The position numbers and the translations under genes are program-made. The notes beneath the pieces were generated by a model, which saw only the letters and a list, made by a program, of their open reading frames with translations, was not told where the DNA came from and did no database searches. A DNA stretch of 64,000 nt. Source: CAZXFH01 sp964640055. GTDB taxonomy: Bacteria > Fidelibacterota > UBA2242 > JAFGTP01. The stretch spans positions 20,083 through 84,082 of the forward strand of contig CAZXFH010000009.1 of the NCBI GenBank assembly GCA_964640055.1, in the 5' to 3' direction. This document shows, piece after piece, positions 45,371 through 54,985 of the stretch. The number at the start of each line of letters is the position of its first letter. Position 1 is the first letter of the stretch.

Positions 45371-47211
45371 AGTTACCCTGTTTTGTATTGCTGGCTGGCA
45401 TGTTGGTTTCCGCTTCTGCCCAGCAAACTCTGGAGGAATATATTCTGGCCGGATATATTACAGTGGAGGCTGCCGATAATGAGGATCTACGCAATCAAAT
45501 CGAGCAGTGGATGGCAAATCCATTGCCTTGGAATAGGGCCACTATTGATGATATCAGGAGCCTACCAGTCAGGCCCGTAATTAAAGAGCGCCTCCTTGCC
45601 CTCAAGAAAGAAAACAAAACCCATCCTGATTGGACTGCTTTTCAACAGGCTTCTCAACTCTCACCGCAGGAAATGGAGACGATCAGATTATTTATTACGT
45701 TAAATGAACCGTTACCCGGGCACGGGAAAATATATCATTATACAGCTTTTAAAAGACAGGATCAGCAAATACACCTTACAAAGAATTTACAGCGCGGTCG
45801 CTGGTTCCATGCCTCGGGATGGTTCACCGGATGGATGACGGAAAATGACCAGGGAGAACCTCAGGTTTGGGATCATTACAAAATTAGTCTGCGCTCTCCG
45901 CTAATTAAGGACACCTATCAGTTTCACATAGGCGCTTACCGCCCGCATTTCGGGCAGGGCTTAGTGTTTAACAGCAGTCTGATGAATCTCAAAAGCAGCC
46001 AGGCCCTGCAGAATATATCAGCCGGTCGACAACGTATTGCCAATTATTTGGGAACCGATGAGAACCGCTTTCTATGGGGGCTGGCCGGTACATGGCGGCG
46101 CCAGAAGTGGCAACTGACTTCCTTTTATTCTCAAAACAATCTGGATGCTCATGTTCAGCAGGGCGTTGTGCAATCCTTGCCGGCCAGCGGTATCCACCGG
46201 TCTGCGCGCCAATTGACGGCCAAGAACCGGATAAACGCACGCATATTAGGGGTAAGCGGCTATTATCAAAACCAAAATGGTCAGCTGGGTGTATTACTCT
46301 TTAATACCTGTTATTCACGGCCGCTGGAGATGTTAAAGTGTCAATCCTATTTGGGGGGCGGATCGCTTTATCACAGCTTCCATGGAGATGAAGTAATGCT
46401 GAGTGGTGAGTTTGCCTGGCTCGGGACCCACCGCTGGGCTACGGTGCAATCCCTGATCTATCGCCTGGAGAATATTGCCTTGTGCGGGGCGGTCCGTTTT
46501 TTTATGCCTGATTTTTTTACCCTGCTGGGAGGTTGTCCCAAAGAGTTTGGTGGTATGCCCAATAATGAGAAAGGATTGTATGTCGGAGGTGAAATTAAAT
46601 TACTCCGGGAGTGGTGGCTGGCAGTGTATATGGATTTTTTCAGCCCTATAGAGCCGGAAGATCAGACCCGGTCCACCCCAACGGGTACAGAGGCAATGCT
46701 CTCCTTGCGGCGTCGTTTTTCAAAAGGGGTATCACTGGTGGGTAAATTAAAACGGTCTGTGGGGGAAGACATCTGGCGGGACAGATCACCCCAAAAGAAA
46801 TGGCAGTACAAATTACGGATCATCCATCAATTAGATAGTCAGATTGTACTGACTTGTCGCCTGGCCCGGGTTGTGCAATTCGATGGCAGTCACAGGATCA
46901 GCGGCACCGCCATTAGTTTTTATGGTCAAAAAACCTTTGCCAAACAGGCCCGTCTTCTGGCCGGAACTGTTCATTTTCACAGCCAGGGCTATGCCGCCCG
47001 CACCTATCTTTATGAACCGGGCATTCCTTTGCGGTTTAATATGGTGTGTTTGCATGGTACCGGTTACCGATATTTTGTTGTTTTCCAGAAAACCTTTCGC
47101 GATATTTTCAAGCTTGCTTTGGCCTATAAATATCAACAAAACAAGCCGTTCTCAACCGCGCAGTGGAATTTAGCTAAATCAATTGAATTCCAATTGTTGG
47201 TTGACATCTGA
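45349..47211 (+). CDS. Outer-membrane protein with helix-hairpin-helix N-terminus
   Basis: A 620-residue exported protein. A signal peptide (about residues 1-25, ending VSASAQ) precedes two helix-hairpin-helix-like units (about 28-115). The clearest are PLPWNRATIDDIRSLPV and QLSPQEMETIRLFITL, similar to the ComEA-type HhH seen in FCB outer-membrane proteins. The remaining 500 residues alternate polar and hydrophobic strands with Gly/Tyr-rich turns, for example YQFHIGAYRPHFGQGLVF, suggesting a large beta-barrel. ATG 45349 sits inside the previous gene's end and follows its frame by +1, so they are coupled. HhH units bind DNA in ComEA; a DNA-uptake role here is only a guess. Confidence 0.65.
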   Translation: MSSFLGIKLPCFVLLAGMLVSASAQQTLEEYILAGYITVEAADNEDLRNQIEQWMANPLPWNRATIDDIRSLPVRPVIKERLLALKKENKTHPDWTAFQQASQLSPQEMETIRLFITLNEPLPGHGKIYHYTAFKRQDQQIHLTKNLQRGRWFHASGWFTGWMTENDQGEPQVWDHYKISLRSPLIKDTYQFHIGAYRPHFGQGLVFNSSLMNLKSSQALQNISAGRQRIANYLGTDENRFLWGLAGTWRRQKWQLTSFYSQNNLDAHVQQGVVQSLPASGIHRSARQLTAKNRINARILGVSGYYQNQNGQLGVLLFNTCYSRPLEMLKCQSYLGGGSLYHSFHGDEVMLSGEFAWLGTHRWATVQSLIYRLENIALCGAVRFFMPDFFTLLGGCPKEFGGMPNNEKGLYVGGEIKLLREWWLAVYMDFFSPIEPEDQTRSTPTGTEAMLSLRRRFSKGVSLVGKLKRSVGEDIWRDRSPQKKWQYKLRIIHQLDSQIVLTCRLARVVQFDGSHRISGTAISFYGQKTFAKQARLLAGTVHFHSQGYAARTYLYEPGIPLRFNMVCLHGTGYRYFVVFQKTFRDIFKLALAYKYQQNKPFSTAQWNLAKSIEFQLLVDI

Positions 47212-47242
47212 ATCCAGGCGTAGTAATTTCGAATTGGTTTCT

Positions 47243-48796
47243 ATGGGAATGAGAAAATTTTCTGCTGTTATACTCTTTCTGCTTGTAACCACCCTGTGCT
47301 GGGGTGAATTGATTTTAATCAATCCGGGGGCGGATAAGATCCTCACCGAATTGAAAGTAGTCTATTGGCACGAGATTCCTTATATCTCTATTTTGGAGCT
47401 AGCGGATAATTATAATCTGCGCACCTTTCACCGGGCCGAGACCGGTAAATTTGTAGTCTATTTTCCCGCGGGAAATGTTAAAATCACCGCCAATAGTCCC
47501 TGGATCATGATGGGTCTGGAAGTAAAGCACCACATGACCAGTATGGCAATCGCCAGTGAAAACAATATCTATGTGCCCTTACACAGTTTCCTTGATTTTA
47601 TGAAAGCGACAGTGGCGCCTAAATTAAAATATTCCTACTCGCCTGATGAGAAAAAGAATGTGCTTGCCCCCCTGCCCCGTACAACTTATTACGCATCCCG
47701 CAAAGAGGAGCAACGGAAAAAGATCCGCTTAACCGATGTTCAGTATGACGAGAAGAGAAACGGCTTGATGATTGCGATTGGCACCACCGGCGCTTTTAGA
47801 GATGCTGATCTCTCAGCATTTTTGAAAGATGACCATTGGCTCTATCTGACACTCTATGGCGCAGTTTGTGATTCGACCCGATTATCGGCGGTTAATCCAA
47901 CTCCTTCGGTTGCCCGGATTGAGGCCATCAACCAGGCCAAATCGGTGCAAATGAGTTTTAAGTTGCATAAGAAGTTCATCTCCAATGAAATCCATTATGA
48001 TCGCCGGATGGGCAAAATCACAGTGGCCTTGAATCTGCCCTTGAGTCGGGATTTAAAACAGAAGATTGCCGAAGCCAAGACAGCCTGGCAGATTGATACA
48101 ATTGTACTTGATCCCGGGCATGGCGGTAAAGATCCGGGTACGCCGGGCCGTTGGGGCGGGCAGCATGAGAAGGATATCGTGCTGGATGTGGTTACCCGCC
48201 TGGGTCGCTTGCTGAAAAATGAACAGGATGTTAAAGTGGTTTATACACGCGACAATGATGACTTTATCCCCCTGTGGCAACGTCCGGAAATTGCCAATAA
48301 ATCAGGAGGCAAATTATTTTTAAGTTTTCATGTCAATGCCTGCTCCAATCCCCGAGTGAATGGTATTGAATTGTATGTATTACGTCCCGGAAAATCAGAG
48401 GATGCGGTGCGGGTTGCCGAGCAGGAAAACTCGGTCATTCAGCTGGAAGCGGCGGCAGATAAACAAAAATATGAAGGCTATGACGACATTTCTAACATTC
48501 TGGCCAATATGGTTCATTCCGCGAATATGCATGATAGTGAACGCTTGGCCGAGATTATGTCACTGCAGATTTCAAAAAAACTACCGCAGAAAAACCGGGG
48601 GGTTAAACAAGCCGGGTTCTATGTATTGGTTGGCGCCTCCATGCCCAAGCTGCTGATTGAACTGGGATATTATACCAACCGGCAGGAAGCCAAACAGTTG
48701 AACCGGGCCTCCTACCGGCAGATGATCGCCCGTACTCTCTATGAGAGTTTATTAGAATTTAAACGCGAAGCCGACCGCAGTGTGCTGGGCAGTTGA
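47243..48796 (+). CDS. N-acetylmuramoyl-L-alanine amidase
   Basis: A 517-residue periplasmic Amidase_3 enzyme that cleaves the amide bond between N-acetylmuramic acid and the stem peptide. A signal peptide (MGMRKFSAVILFLLVTTLCWG) opens it. The N-half carries an AMIN/copper-amine-oxidase-like beta region (EIPYISILELADNYNLRTF). The catalytic C-domain starts IDTIVLDPGHGGKDPGTPG near 288, with zinc ligands H/E/H in DPGHGG, QHEKDIVLD and LSFHVNAC, and the catalytic Glu in LLIELGYYTN near the end. Start 47243 (or 47249) is taken from the signal peptide; the frame is open from 47183 inside the preceding gene. Mpl follows. Confidence 0.93.
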   Translation: MGMRKFSAVILFLLVTTLCWGELILINPGADKILTELKVVYWHEIPYISILELADNYNLRTFHRAETGKFVVYFPAGNVKITANSPWIMMGLEVKHHMTSMAIASENNIYVPLHSFLDFMKATVAPKLKYSYSPDEKKNVLAPLPRTTYYASRKEEQRKKIRLTDVQYDEKRNGLMIAIGTTGAFRDADLSAFLKDDHWLYLTLYGAVCDSTRLSAVNPTPSVARIEAINQAKSVQMSFKLHKKFISNEIHYDRRMGKITVALNLPLSRDLKQKIAEAKTAWQIDTIVLDPGHGGKDPGTPGRWGGQHEKDIVLDVVTRLGRLLKNEQDVKVVYTRDNDDFIPLWQRPEIANKSGGKLFLSFHVNACSNPRVNGIELYVLRPGKSEDAVRVAEQENSVIQLEAAADKQKYEGYDDISNILANMVHSANMHDSERLAEIMSLQISKKLPQKNRGVKQAGFYVLVGASMPKLLIELGYYTNRQEAKQLNRASYRQMIARTLYESLLEFKREADRSVLGS

Positions 48797-48805
48797 TGAA
48801 ATCCG

Positions 48806-50296
48806 TTGCCAACTTTCCAAACCAAAGATTTAACAGGCCCGTCATTGGATTTAAGCTATCGTAAAACACTGCCGGAACTCCGTGCTGAACGTGATCAGTA
48901 CCACCGGATCTTTTTTTACCGCATTTGTGGTACCGGTATGGGCGCGGCGGCTTGTTTATTAAAAGCAAAGGGATTTGTGGTCGAAGGGGGTGATATACAA
49001 TTCTCACCGCCCATGAGTGATTATCTGCGTACCACTGCCATTCCTTGCCATGACCTGGAACAGATCTCCCGGGACTACCTAAAGCGGTTTGATTTGATTA
49101 TTGTGGGAAATGTGGTGGCCCGCCATAGCGAGGCAGCCCGCATGCTGGAACAATTAAAAGTACCGTTAACCTCCTTTCCCACCGCCCTGGGCGCCTTTGT
49201 GTTGTATGACCAACAGGTTGTAGGGATAGGCGGCACGCATGGTAAAACCACCACCACTTACCTCATGACCCAGCTGTTTGAACAGCTGGGGATGTCGCCG
49301 GGCTTTTTGTTAGGCGGTGTGTTGCCCGACCGCCCACCAACCCGTTTGGGAGACGGCTCCTGTTTTTTTATTGAATCCGATGAATACGACAGTGCCTATT
49401 TTGAAAAAATAGCCAAATTCAGATTATATGCACTGGATTACCTGGTGCTCACCTCACTGGAATTTGATCATGCTGATATTTATCCTGACATAGGAGCTAT
49501 CCAGACCGAATTCAGGACCATTCTGCCGGAGCTCAGTGGCGGCCTGATCGCCTCGGCTGATTACCAAGCCGCGCGGGCCCTCTATGATGAATTCACCAAC
49601 CAGTTCCCCGACCGCTTCCATTGCTTATACGGCGAAGCCTCTGATACCGGACCACACATCCATGCCATTACTTCCCAGGGAAGTCACTTTTCCCTGAGTT
49701 TGGCGGATAAATCCTATCAGTTTAATACTAATTTGATCGGCAGGCACAATATACTGAATCTCAGTGCTTGCATAATAATGGCCCATCAGCAAGGCCATCC
49801 GCCGGAGTCAATTCAAACAGCGATTGGCGATCTAAAGATGGTCAAAAGACGCCAGGAAAGACGCGGCCGCTTCCAGGGTGCCATCCTAATCGATGATTTT
49901 GCCCACCATCCTCGAGCCGTAGCCATGACGATTGACGCCATTCAGCAGCAATATCCGCAAAAACAGCTATGTGTCGTAATTGAGCCCACAAGTGCCACAG
50001 CCAGAAGTAATCTGTTCCAAAGGGAATTTACCCAGGCCCTGTCCCGGGCAGATTGCGCCATTTTAATCCAGCCGCAGCGGGACACCACGGTTAAACAGGC
50101 GCGTAATATTGATTGTCAACAAATAGCCGAGGATCTGCAGGTCTTGGGTAAGCCGGCCCATGCGGTAAACTCCCGGGAGCAGCTGATAAATCTAATTAAA
50201 CAATATGCCGATCCCCATAAAATCATCTTAATTCTTAGCAACGCAACCTGTTTGGGCTTATGGGAATCCGATTTTGTGCAGGAACTGCAACCATAA
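48806..50296 (+). CDS. mpl: UDP-N-acetylmuramate:tripeptide ligase (Mpl)
   Basis: A 496-residue Mur ligase family protein best matching Mpl, which attaches recycled L-Ala-gamma-D-Glu-mDAP tripeptide to UDP-MurNAc. The N-domain shows RICGTGMGAAACLLKAKGF and the Mpl-like PPMSDYLR; the ATP site is VVGIGGTHGKTTTTYLM near 135. FIESDEYDSAYFEK near 185 and LIDDFAHHPRAVAMTI near 360 are the central and C-domain signatures. No ATG precedes the conserved N-terminus; the TTG at 48806 is the only plausible start and adds an unusual 30-residue extension. The amidase just upstream frees the peptides that Mpl reuses. MurC is the alternative, but PPMS and the C-domain point to Mpl. Confidence 0.88.
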   Translation: MPTFQTKDLTGPSLDLSYRKTLPELRAERDQYHRIFFYRICGTGMGAAACLLKAKGFVVEGGDIQFSPPMSDYLRTTAIPCHDLEQISRDYLKRFDLIIVGNVVARHSEAARMLEQLKVPLTSFPTALGAFVLYDQQVVGIGGTHGKTTTTYLMTQLFEQLGMSPGFLLGGVLPDRPPTRLGDGSCFFIESDEYDSAYFEKIAKFRLYALDYLVLTSLEFDHADIYPDIGAIQTEFRTILPELSGGLIASADYQAARALYDEFTNQFPDRFHCLYGEASDTGPHIHAITSQGSHFSLSLADKSYQFNTNLIGRHNILNLSACIIMAHQQGHPPESIQTAIGDLKMVKRRQERRGRFQGAILIDDFAHHPRAVAMTIDAIQQQYPQKQLCVVIEPTSATARSNLFQREFTQALSRADCAILIQPQRDTTVKQARNIDCQQIAEDLQVLGKPAHAVNSREQLINLIKQYADPHKIILILSNATCLGLWESDFVQELQP

Positions 50297-50311
50297 TCCC
50301 GCCGGTTTATT

Positions 50312-51586
50312 ATGTATACCGAAAAATCCGTTAATCTCGTCTACTTATATGCTTTGCAAAGACGGGGCATCCGGCCGGGCTTGCATCGCATCAGGCAGCT
50401 GGTCGCCCACTTAAATGATCCGCAGCAATACTATCCGGTTATTCATGTGGCCGGCACGAACGGTAAAGGTACCACTTGCGCGATAATCACGGCGATTTTA
50501 TCCCAGGCAGGCTTGCAGGTGGGATTGTATACCTCCCCCCATTTAAAACGCTTCCATGAACGTATTTGCATCAACGGGAAGTCTATTGATGATGCGGATA
50601 TCAATGCTTTTATCCAACGGCACAAGCCGATTATTGAGCAGATCCAGGCCACTTTTTTTGAGGCCACCACAGCCCTGGCATTAGATTATTTTGCCCGCAA
50701 GCAAGTCGATATTGCGGTCCTGGAAGTGGGGTTGGGCGGCCGGTTTGACGCGACCAACATTGTGCAACCACAGATGACGGTTATCACTTCCCTGGCTAAA
50801 GATCATGAGGAATATTTAGGCAACAGCATTACACAGATTGCCGCTGAAAAAGCTGGCATCATCAAGCGGAACGTGCCCTGTGTGCTGGCTAAGCAGAGTT
50901 CTGGCTTAAGACAATTCTTTTTCCGGAAGTTAAAGCAGATGGAAGTACCCTATCGGTATGCACCGGACTGCTACCGGATTACATCTGAAAAGAAATCCCT
51001 GCAGGGACAAAGCATCAATATTGCCGGTGGCAGGCGAAACTGGCCCTTGGTTTGGTTTCCCCTGGCAGGTGATTTTCAGTTAACCAATTTGCAAACCGCT
51101 TTAACCGTCATGGATGGATTACAAACAAATAGAATCGAAACTATGGCGATCATCAGGGGGATCAGGGCCACCAAATGGCCCGGCAGATTAGAGATGCTGC
51201 AGCAGGACCCGCTGGTATTATTTGATGTGGCCCATAATCCGGCCAGTATCAAACAGGTGATCAAGACCGTTAGAGCGCTCTTGCCGGAACGAAAAATAAC
51301 AATTCTAATGGCGCTTAAAAAAGATAAACAATATTATTCTTTATGGCGCTATTTCAGGGCGCTTAATGGAAAAATATTTCTAACGGAAATACCAGGCGTG
51401 CAAAGCGTGCCGGCAGCGAATTTATATACTCATTTTAAACATCATATTGCAGCTTCGCGCCTTATATCAAACCCCGATTTAAAAGAAACCCTGCAGGCGA
51501 TTCACATAAACCGGAAAGACTGTTTATTGATTTTAGGAAGCCATCACCTGGCATCCACTGTTTATCAGCATTATCAGGAGAAATAG
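50312..51586 (+). CDS. folC: Bifunctional folylpolyglutamate/dihydrofolate synthase
   Basis: A 424-residue Mur-ligase-fold enzyme that adds glutamate to folates and, in bifunctional types, to dihydropteroate. The P-loop VIHVAGTNGKGTTCAIITAIL near 46 is followed by YTSPHLKRFHERICINGK near 72. VAVLEVGLGGRFDATNIV near 135 is the family hallmark, and the C-domain has FDVAHNPASIKQVI near 305. It lies 15 nt after mpl, sharing its fold and probably its transcript. Length and motifs are typical. Confidence 0.94.
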   Translation: MYTEKSVNLVYLYALQRRGIRPGLHRIRQLVAHLNDPQQYYPVIHVAGTNGKGTTCAIITAILSQAGLQVGLYTSPHLKRFHERICINGKSIDDADINAFIQRHKPIIEQIQATFFEATTALALDYFARKQVDIAVLEVGLGGRFDATNIVQPQMTVITSLAKDHEEYLGNSITQIAAEKAGIIKRNVPCVLAKQSSGLRQFFFRKLKQMEVPYRYAPDCYRITSEKKSLQGQSINIAGGRRNWPLVWFPLAGDFQLTNLQTALTVMDGLQTNRIETMAIIRGIRATKWPGRLEMLQQDPLVLFDVAHNPASIKQVIKTVRALLPERKITILMALKKDKQYYSLWRYFRALNGKIFLTEIPGVQSVPAANLYTHFKHHIAASRLISNPDLKETLQAIHINRKDCLLILGSHHLASTVYQHYQEK

Positions 51587-51629
51587 CAATGCTGACCGTT
51601 GTGGTTTTCCGGCCAGCTGCAAATTTTAT

Positions 51630-51657
51630 TTGACAATCAATGAAATATCGTTAAATT
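51630..51657 (+). promoter_or_regulatory. Sigma-70-type promoter for rho
   Basis: TTGACA (51630-51635) and TAAATT (51652-51657) are 16 bp apart in the 169-nt gap before rho, leaving a leader of about 95 nt. The hexamers are the same as those upstream of enolase. Rho leaders often carry autoregulation, but no structure is evident here. Confidence 0.5.
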
Positions 51658-51755
51658 AGCCACACAAGAACGAATTGACTTACTTCTACCTTCCTTTTTT
51701 GTTGAGAAACGTTTAGAGAATAATTAATTTAGAAAAATTTTTAAAGGATTGAACT

Positions 51756-53015
51756 ATGGGAAAAGAGTTGAATATCTCTTACTTAAAATCTATGAAACTG
51801 AAACAGCTTACGGAATTGGCAGCCAAATATGATATTCCCAAAGCGAAAAGCATGAAAAAACAGAATTTGATCTGTAAGATACTGGAAGCGGATGCTAAAG
51901 AGAAGGGGCAGCTGTTTGCCGGCGGCGTTTTAGAGGTTTTGGACGAGGGCTACGGCTTTCTCCGCTCCCCGCAGTCCAGTTATATTTCGGGTTCCGATGA
52001 TATCTATGTTTCGCCGTCTCAGATAAAGAAATTTGGTTTACAGACCGGACACGAGGTCTATGGTATAATCCGCCCGCCCAAGGATAATGAACGCTTTTTT
52101 GCCCTGCTGTATGTCTCGGCGGTCAATCTTATGGAACCGGATAAGGTCAAGGAAGTCAAGTCCTTTGATGCGTTGACACCGCTCTACCCGGAAAGCCGGG
52201 TACAATTGGAAACCGATGCGAAAAACATATCCATGCGGGTAATGGACTTGCTCTGCCCGATTGGAAAGGGACAGCGGGGCTTGATTGTGGCTCAACCCAA
52301 AACCGGTAAAACGATTTTGCTGCAACAGATCGCCAACAGTATTACCAGCAATCATCCTGAAATAGTCTTGCTGGTTCTGCTCATCGATGAACGGCCGGAA
52401 GAGGTCACCGACATGGAGCGCTCGGTAAATGCCGAGGTGATCAGTTCCACCTTTGACGAACCTCCGGAGCGACATGTTCAAGTAGCGGAAATGGTGCTGG
52501 AAAAGGCCAAGCGCATGATCGAGCTGGGCTACCATGTGGTTATTTTACTGGATAGTATCACTCGTCTGGCGCGGGCGCATAATGCAGTAGTGCCCCACAG
52601 CGGGAAGATCCTGTCCGGTGGTATCGATGCCAATGCCATGCACAAGCCGAAACGTTTTTTCGGCGCTGCCCGTAATATTGAACAGGGCGGCAGCCTGACC
52701 ATCATTGCCACGGCGTTGATCGAGACCGGCAGTCGTATGGATGACGTAATTTTTGAAGAATTCAAAGGTACCGGTAACATGGAGCTGGTCTTGGAACGGC
52801 GTTTAAGTGACCGGCGTGTATTCCCCTCCATCGATGTGAACCGGTCCGGTACCCGTAAAGAGGAACTGCTTTTATCAGCCGCAGAATTAGCGCGGGTTTG
52901 GATCCTGCGAAAATTACTGAATGAGATGAATCCCGTGGAGGCTATGGAGTTTCTGATTGACAAAATGAAACGCACTAAGAGCAACCGCGAGTTTCTCAAG
53001 TCCATGAACCAGTAA
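51756..53015 (+). CDS. rho: Transcription termination factor Rho
   Basis: A 419-residue hexameric RNA helicase that ends transcription. The N-terminal helical Rho_N segment (LKSMKLKQLTELAAKYDIPK) leads into the RNA-binding cold-shock-like domain (GVLEVLDEGYGFLRSPQSSY near 50). The ATPase domain has LIVAQPKTGKTILLQQIANS near 178 (Walker A), VVILLDSITRLARAHN near 262 (Walker B) and the R-loop/Q-loop region LSGGIDANAMHKPKRFFGAA near 287. All catalytic elements are present. Length is typical. Its presence may explain the scarcity of clear hairpin terminators here. Confidence 0.97.
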   Translation: MGKELNISYLKSMKLKQLTELAAKYDIPKAKSMKKQNLICKILEADAKEKGQLFAGGVLEVLDEGYGFLRSPQSSYISGSDDIYVSPSQIKKFGLQTGHEVYGIIRPPKDNERFFALLYVSAVNLMEPDKVKEVKSFDALTPLYPESRVQLETDAKNISMRVMDLLCPIGKGQRGLIVAQPKTGKTILLQQIANSITSNHPEIVLLVLLIDERPEEVTDMERSVNAEVISSTFDEPPERHVQVAEMVLEKAKRMIELGYHVVILLDSITRLARAHNAVVPHSGKILSGGIDANAMHKPKRFFGAARNIEQGGSLTIIATALIETGSRMDDVIFEEFKGTGNMELVLERRLSDRRVFPSIDVNRSGTRKEELLLSAAELARVWILRKLLNEMNPVEAMEFLIDKMKRTKSNREFLKSMNQ

Positions 53016-53034
53016 GCCTACCGCCGGATCTGAA

Positions 53035-54075
53035 TTAACCGGCGTGCAGCAAGCGCACCATAAAAAGACTGACTCCGCCGACCAATAAACCAACGATCAT
53101 ATTCACCAATTTTATTTTAATAAAATCCTTGCGGGAGTGGGCTAGCAAGGGTAACATGCCATGTCCGTCCTGCACAATGGAACTGGCCATTAAAATGCTG
53201 AAGGGGATTAACCCTTTGGCAAACATGGTGACAAAGATCATGTGCGGACCGGATTCGGGAATTAATCCTATCAGAACAGCCATACTGAGCACCAGGGCTT
53301 GACTCTGATGAATCCAGGCCTGTACATCAAATTTCGTGATCAGAATTTCCATAATCAGCAGGGCGCTGAAAGTCCAGGCCAGGATCCGGGGCAGATGTTT
53401 TTTAGCCACATGTTCCCATAAATGATCCTCTAAGAAATGTTCCGGCACAGTGCTGACAATCAACAGACCCACCAGTGAGACCAGTAGCAAGGTGACGCGG
53501 ACCCAATTCCATTCCGGCGGGCCGACCAATCCGGTACTGACGGCTGCAAGGGCCAGAATCATGAAAGCCATTAACAGGAAGCGCTGGAGGGTTATGTGAT
53601 GTAATTCCTGGAATAAACTCTGCTGGGGAAAGCATTCGCAATATTCAGCATGCAGGGGCAGTTCGTGATAATCCTGGTTAATAGTTTGTTTTTTCCCCGT
53701 GATCAGATCGGTCAGCATACCGGCAGCAATACCCACCACCAGCAGGCCGCCGGTTAAAAGCAGATAGGTGCGCGGAATCATGGCCAGCATGACATAGGAT
53801 TCATCCCCACTGGTCGCAATCATGGTGGTGATCAGTGCCCCAAGGGAAAATAAACGATGCGAATAGAGCGTTACGGCCATAAAAGCACCCAGACATCCCG
53901 GGATGATGCCCAGTATACCGCCCAAAAAATATTGTGTCCAGGGCCGCTTGAGCAGATAGACCTGCCAGCTACCCTGGGTTTGAACATTCAGATATTCGAT
54001 CAACAGCATCATAATGAATACGAAAGCGGTGATCATAAAAGTATGCCGAGTGACATGCGTGATTATTTCCAGCAT
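53035..54075 (-). CDS. Ten-TM putative heavy-metal/manganese exporter (ArsP_2 type)
   Basis: A 346-residue membrane protein with about ten hydrophobic segments, resembling the ArsP_2 (putative arsenic/manganese efflux) family. Features are FVFIMMLLIEYLNVQTQG near the start, GGILGIIPGCLGAFMAVTLYSH near 52, ATSGDESYVMLAMIPR near 87 and the C-half repeat GLIPESGPHMIFVTMFAKGL near 265. The Gly/Pro motifs repeat symmetrically. A soluble loop near 147 holds His and Cys residues (HAEYCECFPQQSLFQELHH) that could bind metal. A GGAGG ribosome site precedes the ATG. It is the last gene of a minus-strand run (lipoprotein, DUF89, exporter). The metal specificity is not known. Confidence 0.68.
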   Translation of the reverse strand: MLEIITHVTRHTFMITAFVFIMMLLIEYLNVQTQGSWQVYLLKRPWTQYFLGGILGIIPGCLGAFMAVTLYSHRLFSLGALITTMIATSGDESYVMLAMIPRTYLLLTGGLLVVGIAAGMLTDLITGKKQTINQDYHELPLHAEYCECFPQQSLFQELHHITLQRFLLMAFMILALAAVSTGLVGPPEWNWVRVTLLLVSLVGLLIVSTVPEHFLEDHLWEHVAKKHLPRILAWTFSALLIMEILITKFDVQAWIHQSQALVLSMAVLIGLIPESGPHMIFVTMFAKGLIPFSILMASSIVQDGHGMLPLLAHSRKDFIKIKLVNMIVGLLVGGVSLFMVRLLHAG

Positions 54076-54099
54076 AAACCCCCTCCCGCAATCATCTAA

Positions 54100-54975
54100 T
54101 TATCTTTTCGACTGAATATGGGCATTTTTCAAAACCAGACAGTCTCCGTGGCGATACCCGATATCCCTGGCAATTACCGGACATTTGATCTTCAAGATAA
54201 AGTAGATGTCCCGGTCTGTACTGCTCAGGGTTTCATAGTTGGCTTGGCCCTTGGCGATCACCACACTTGCCTGCTGAAAAGCTGTTTTGAATTCATCAGA
54301 GCAGGTCTTTAATAGGGTTCCCGGCATACCGGAACCATTGTCAATCACTTTGACTTGCTCGGTTAAACCGGTCTCAAGGGCATCCTCCATGGTCGCATCA
54401 TTTAAGATGGGGGCGCCCTTGACCGCATAGGTTACTTTTTCGGCGGGCATTTGTCCGATCAGCAGCTGGTCGAACACAATTTCACCGGCATTGTCACCCA
54501 GGATCAAAATCGACTTAGCCGGTTTGATCTCTTTCCTTAATTGAACGATATCCTTATCCTCGTAAAGAGTGGCCTGTAGACATTCCGTAATGGTATGATG
54601 GACATCATCTTCGTGAATGGCAGCATTGGACGCCATATCGATAATATTACCGGCGATAGACATGCGTAAGGCGGCTTCAAAGGGATCTGCGGACTGGCGG
54701 ACTCGGGCTCTTAGTTCAGGGAGAAGTTTAAGACAGTGGCGGTTAAACCGTTGTTTAGCATCATGATAGGGATCGACATCGCCAAAATGGAGCTGAATTT
54801 GATCAAACACGGTCTGGGTCAACTCCGGCGGGGACAGATGATAATCCGCCTGGGAAAGAGTGGCCAGGACTTTGCGTATGATTTTTTCCTGAACAGCGCT
54901 ATCCGCGGTCACCAAGCGGATCGCGGCCAAAGAAAATTTGATAATACAGGGAATACATTCCAGGTAGGTTTTCAT
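54100..54975 (-). CDS. DUF89/ARMT1-like damage-control phosphatase
   Basis: A 291-residue protein of the DUF89 family (ARMT1-like), whose characterised members are metal-dependent phosphatases acting on damaged sugar phosphates or related metabolites. It begins MKTYLECIPCIIKFSLAAIR with a C-x2-C. The core shows ILILGDNAGEIVFDQLL near 170, the D-N-A-G-E-x3-D metal motif, and ASVVIAKGQANYETLS near 245, the K-G-x2-N-x-E motif. All are intact. It lies 24 nt ahead of the exporter gene and 10 nt behind the gapped lipoprotein gene. Its substrate is unknown. Confidence 0.85.
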   Translation of the reverse strand: MKTYLECIPCIIKFSLAAIRLVTADSAVQEKIIRKVLATLSQADYHLSPPELTQTVFDQIQLHFGDVDPYHDAKQRFNRHCLKLLPELRARVRQSADPFEAALRMSIAGNIIDMASNAAIHEDDVHHTITECLQATLYEDKDIVQLRKEIKPAKSILILGDNAGEIVFDQLLIGQMPAEKVTYAVKGAPILNDATMEDALETGLTEQVKVIDNGSGMPGTLLKTCSDEFKTAFQQASVVIAKGQANYETLSSTDRDIYFILKIKCPVIARDIGYRHGDCLVLKNAHIQSKR

Positions 54976-54985
54976 GATAGTCGTT

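Noticed and set aside
52038..53005. Two antisense frames (165 and 158 codons) in rho
   Set aside because: Rho is intact on the plus strand; these are by-products of its codon use.
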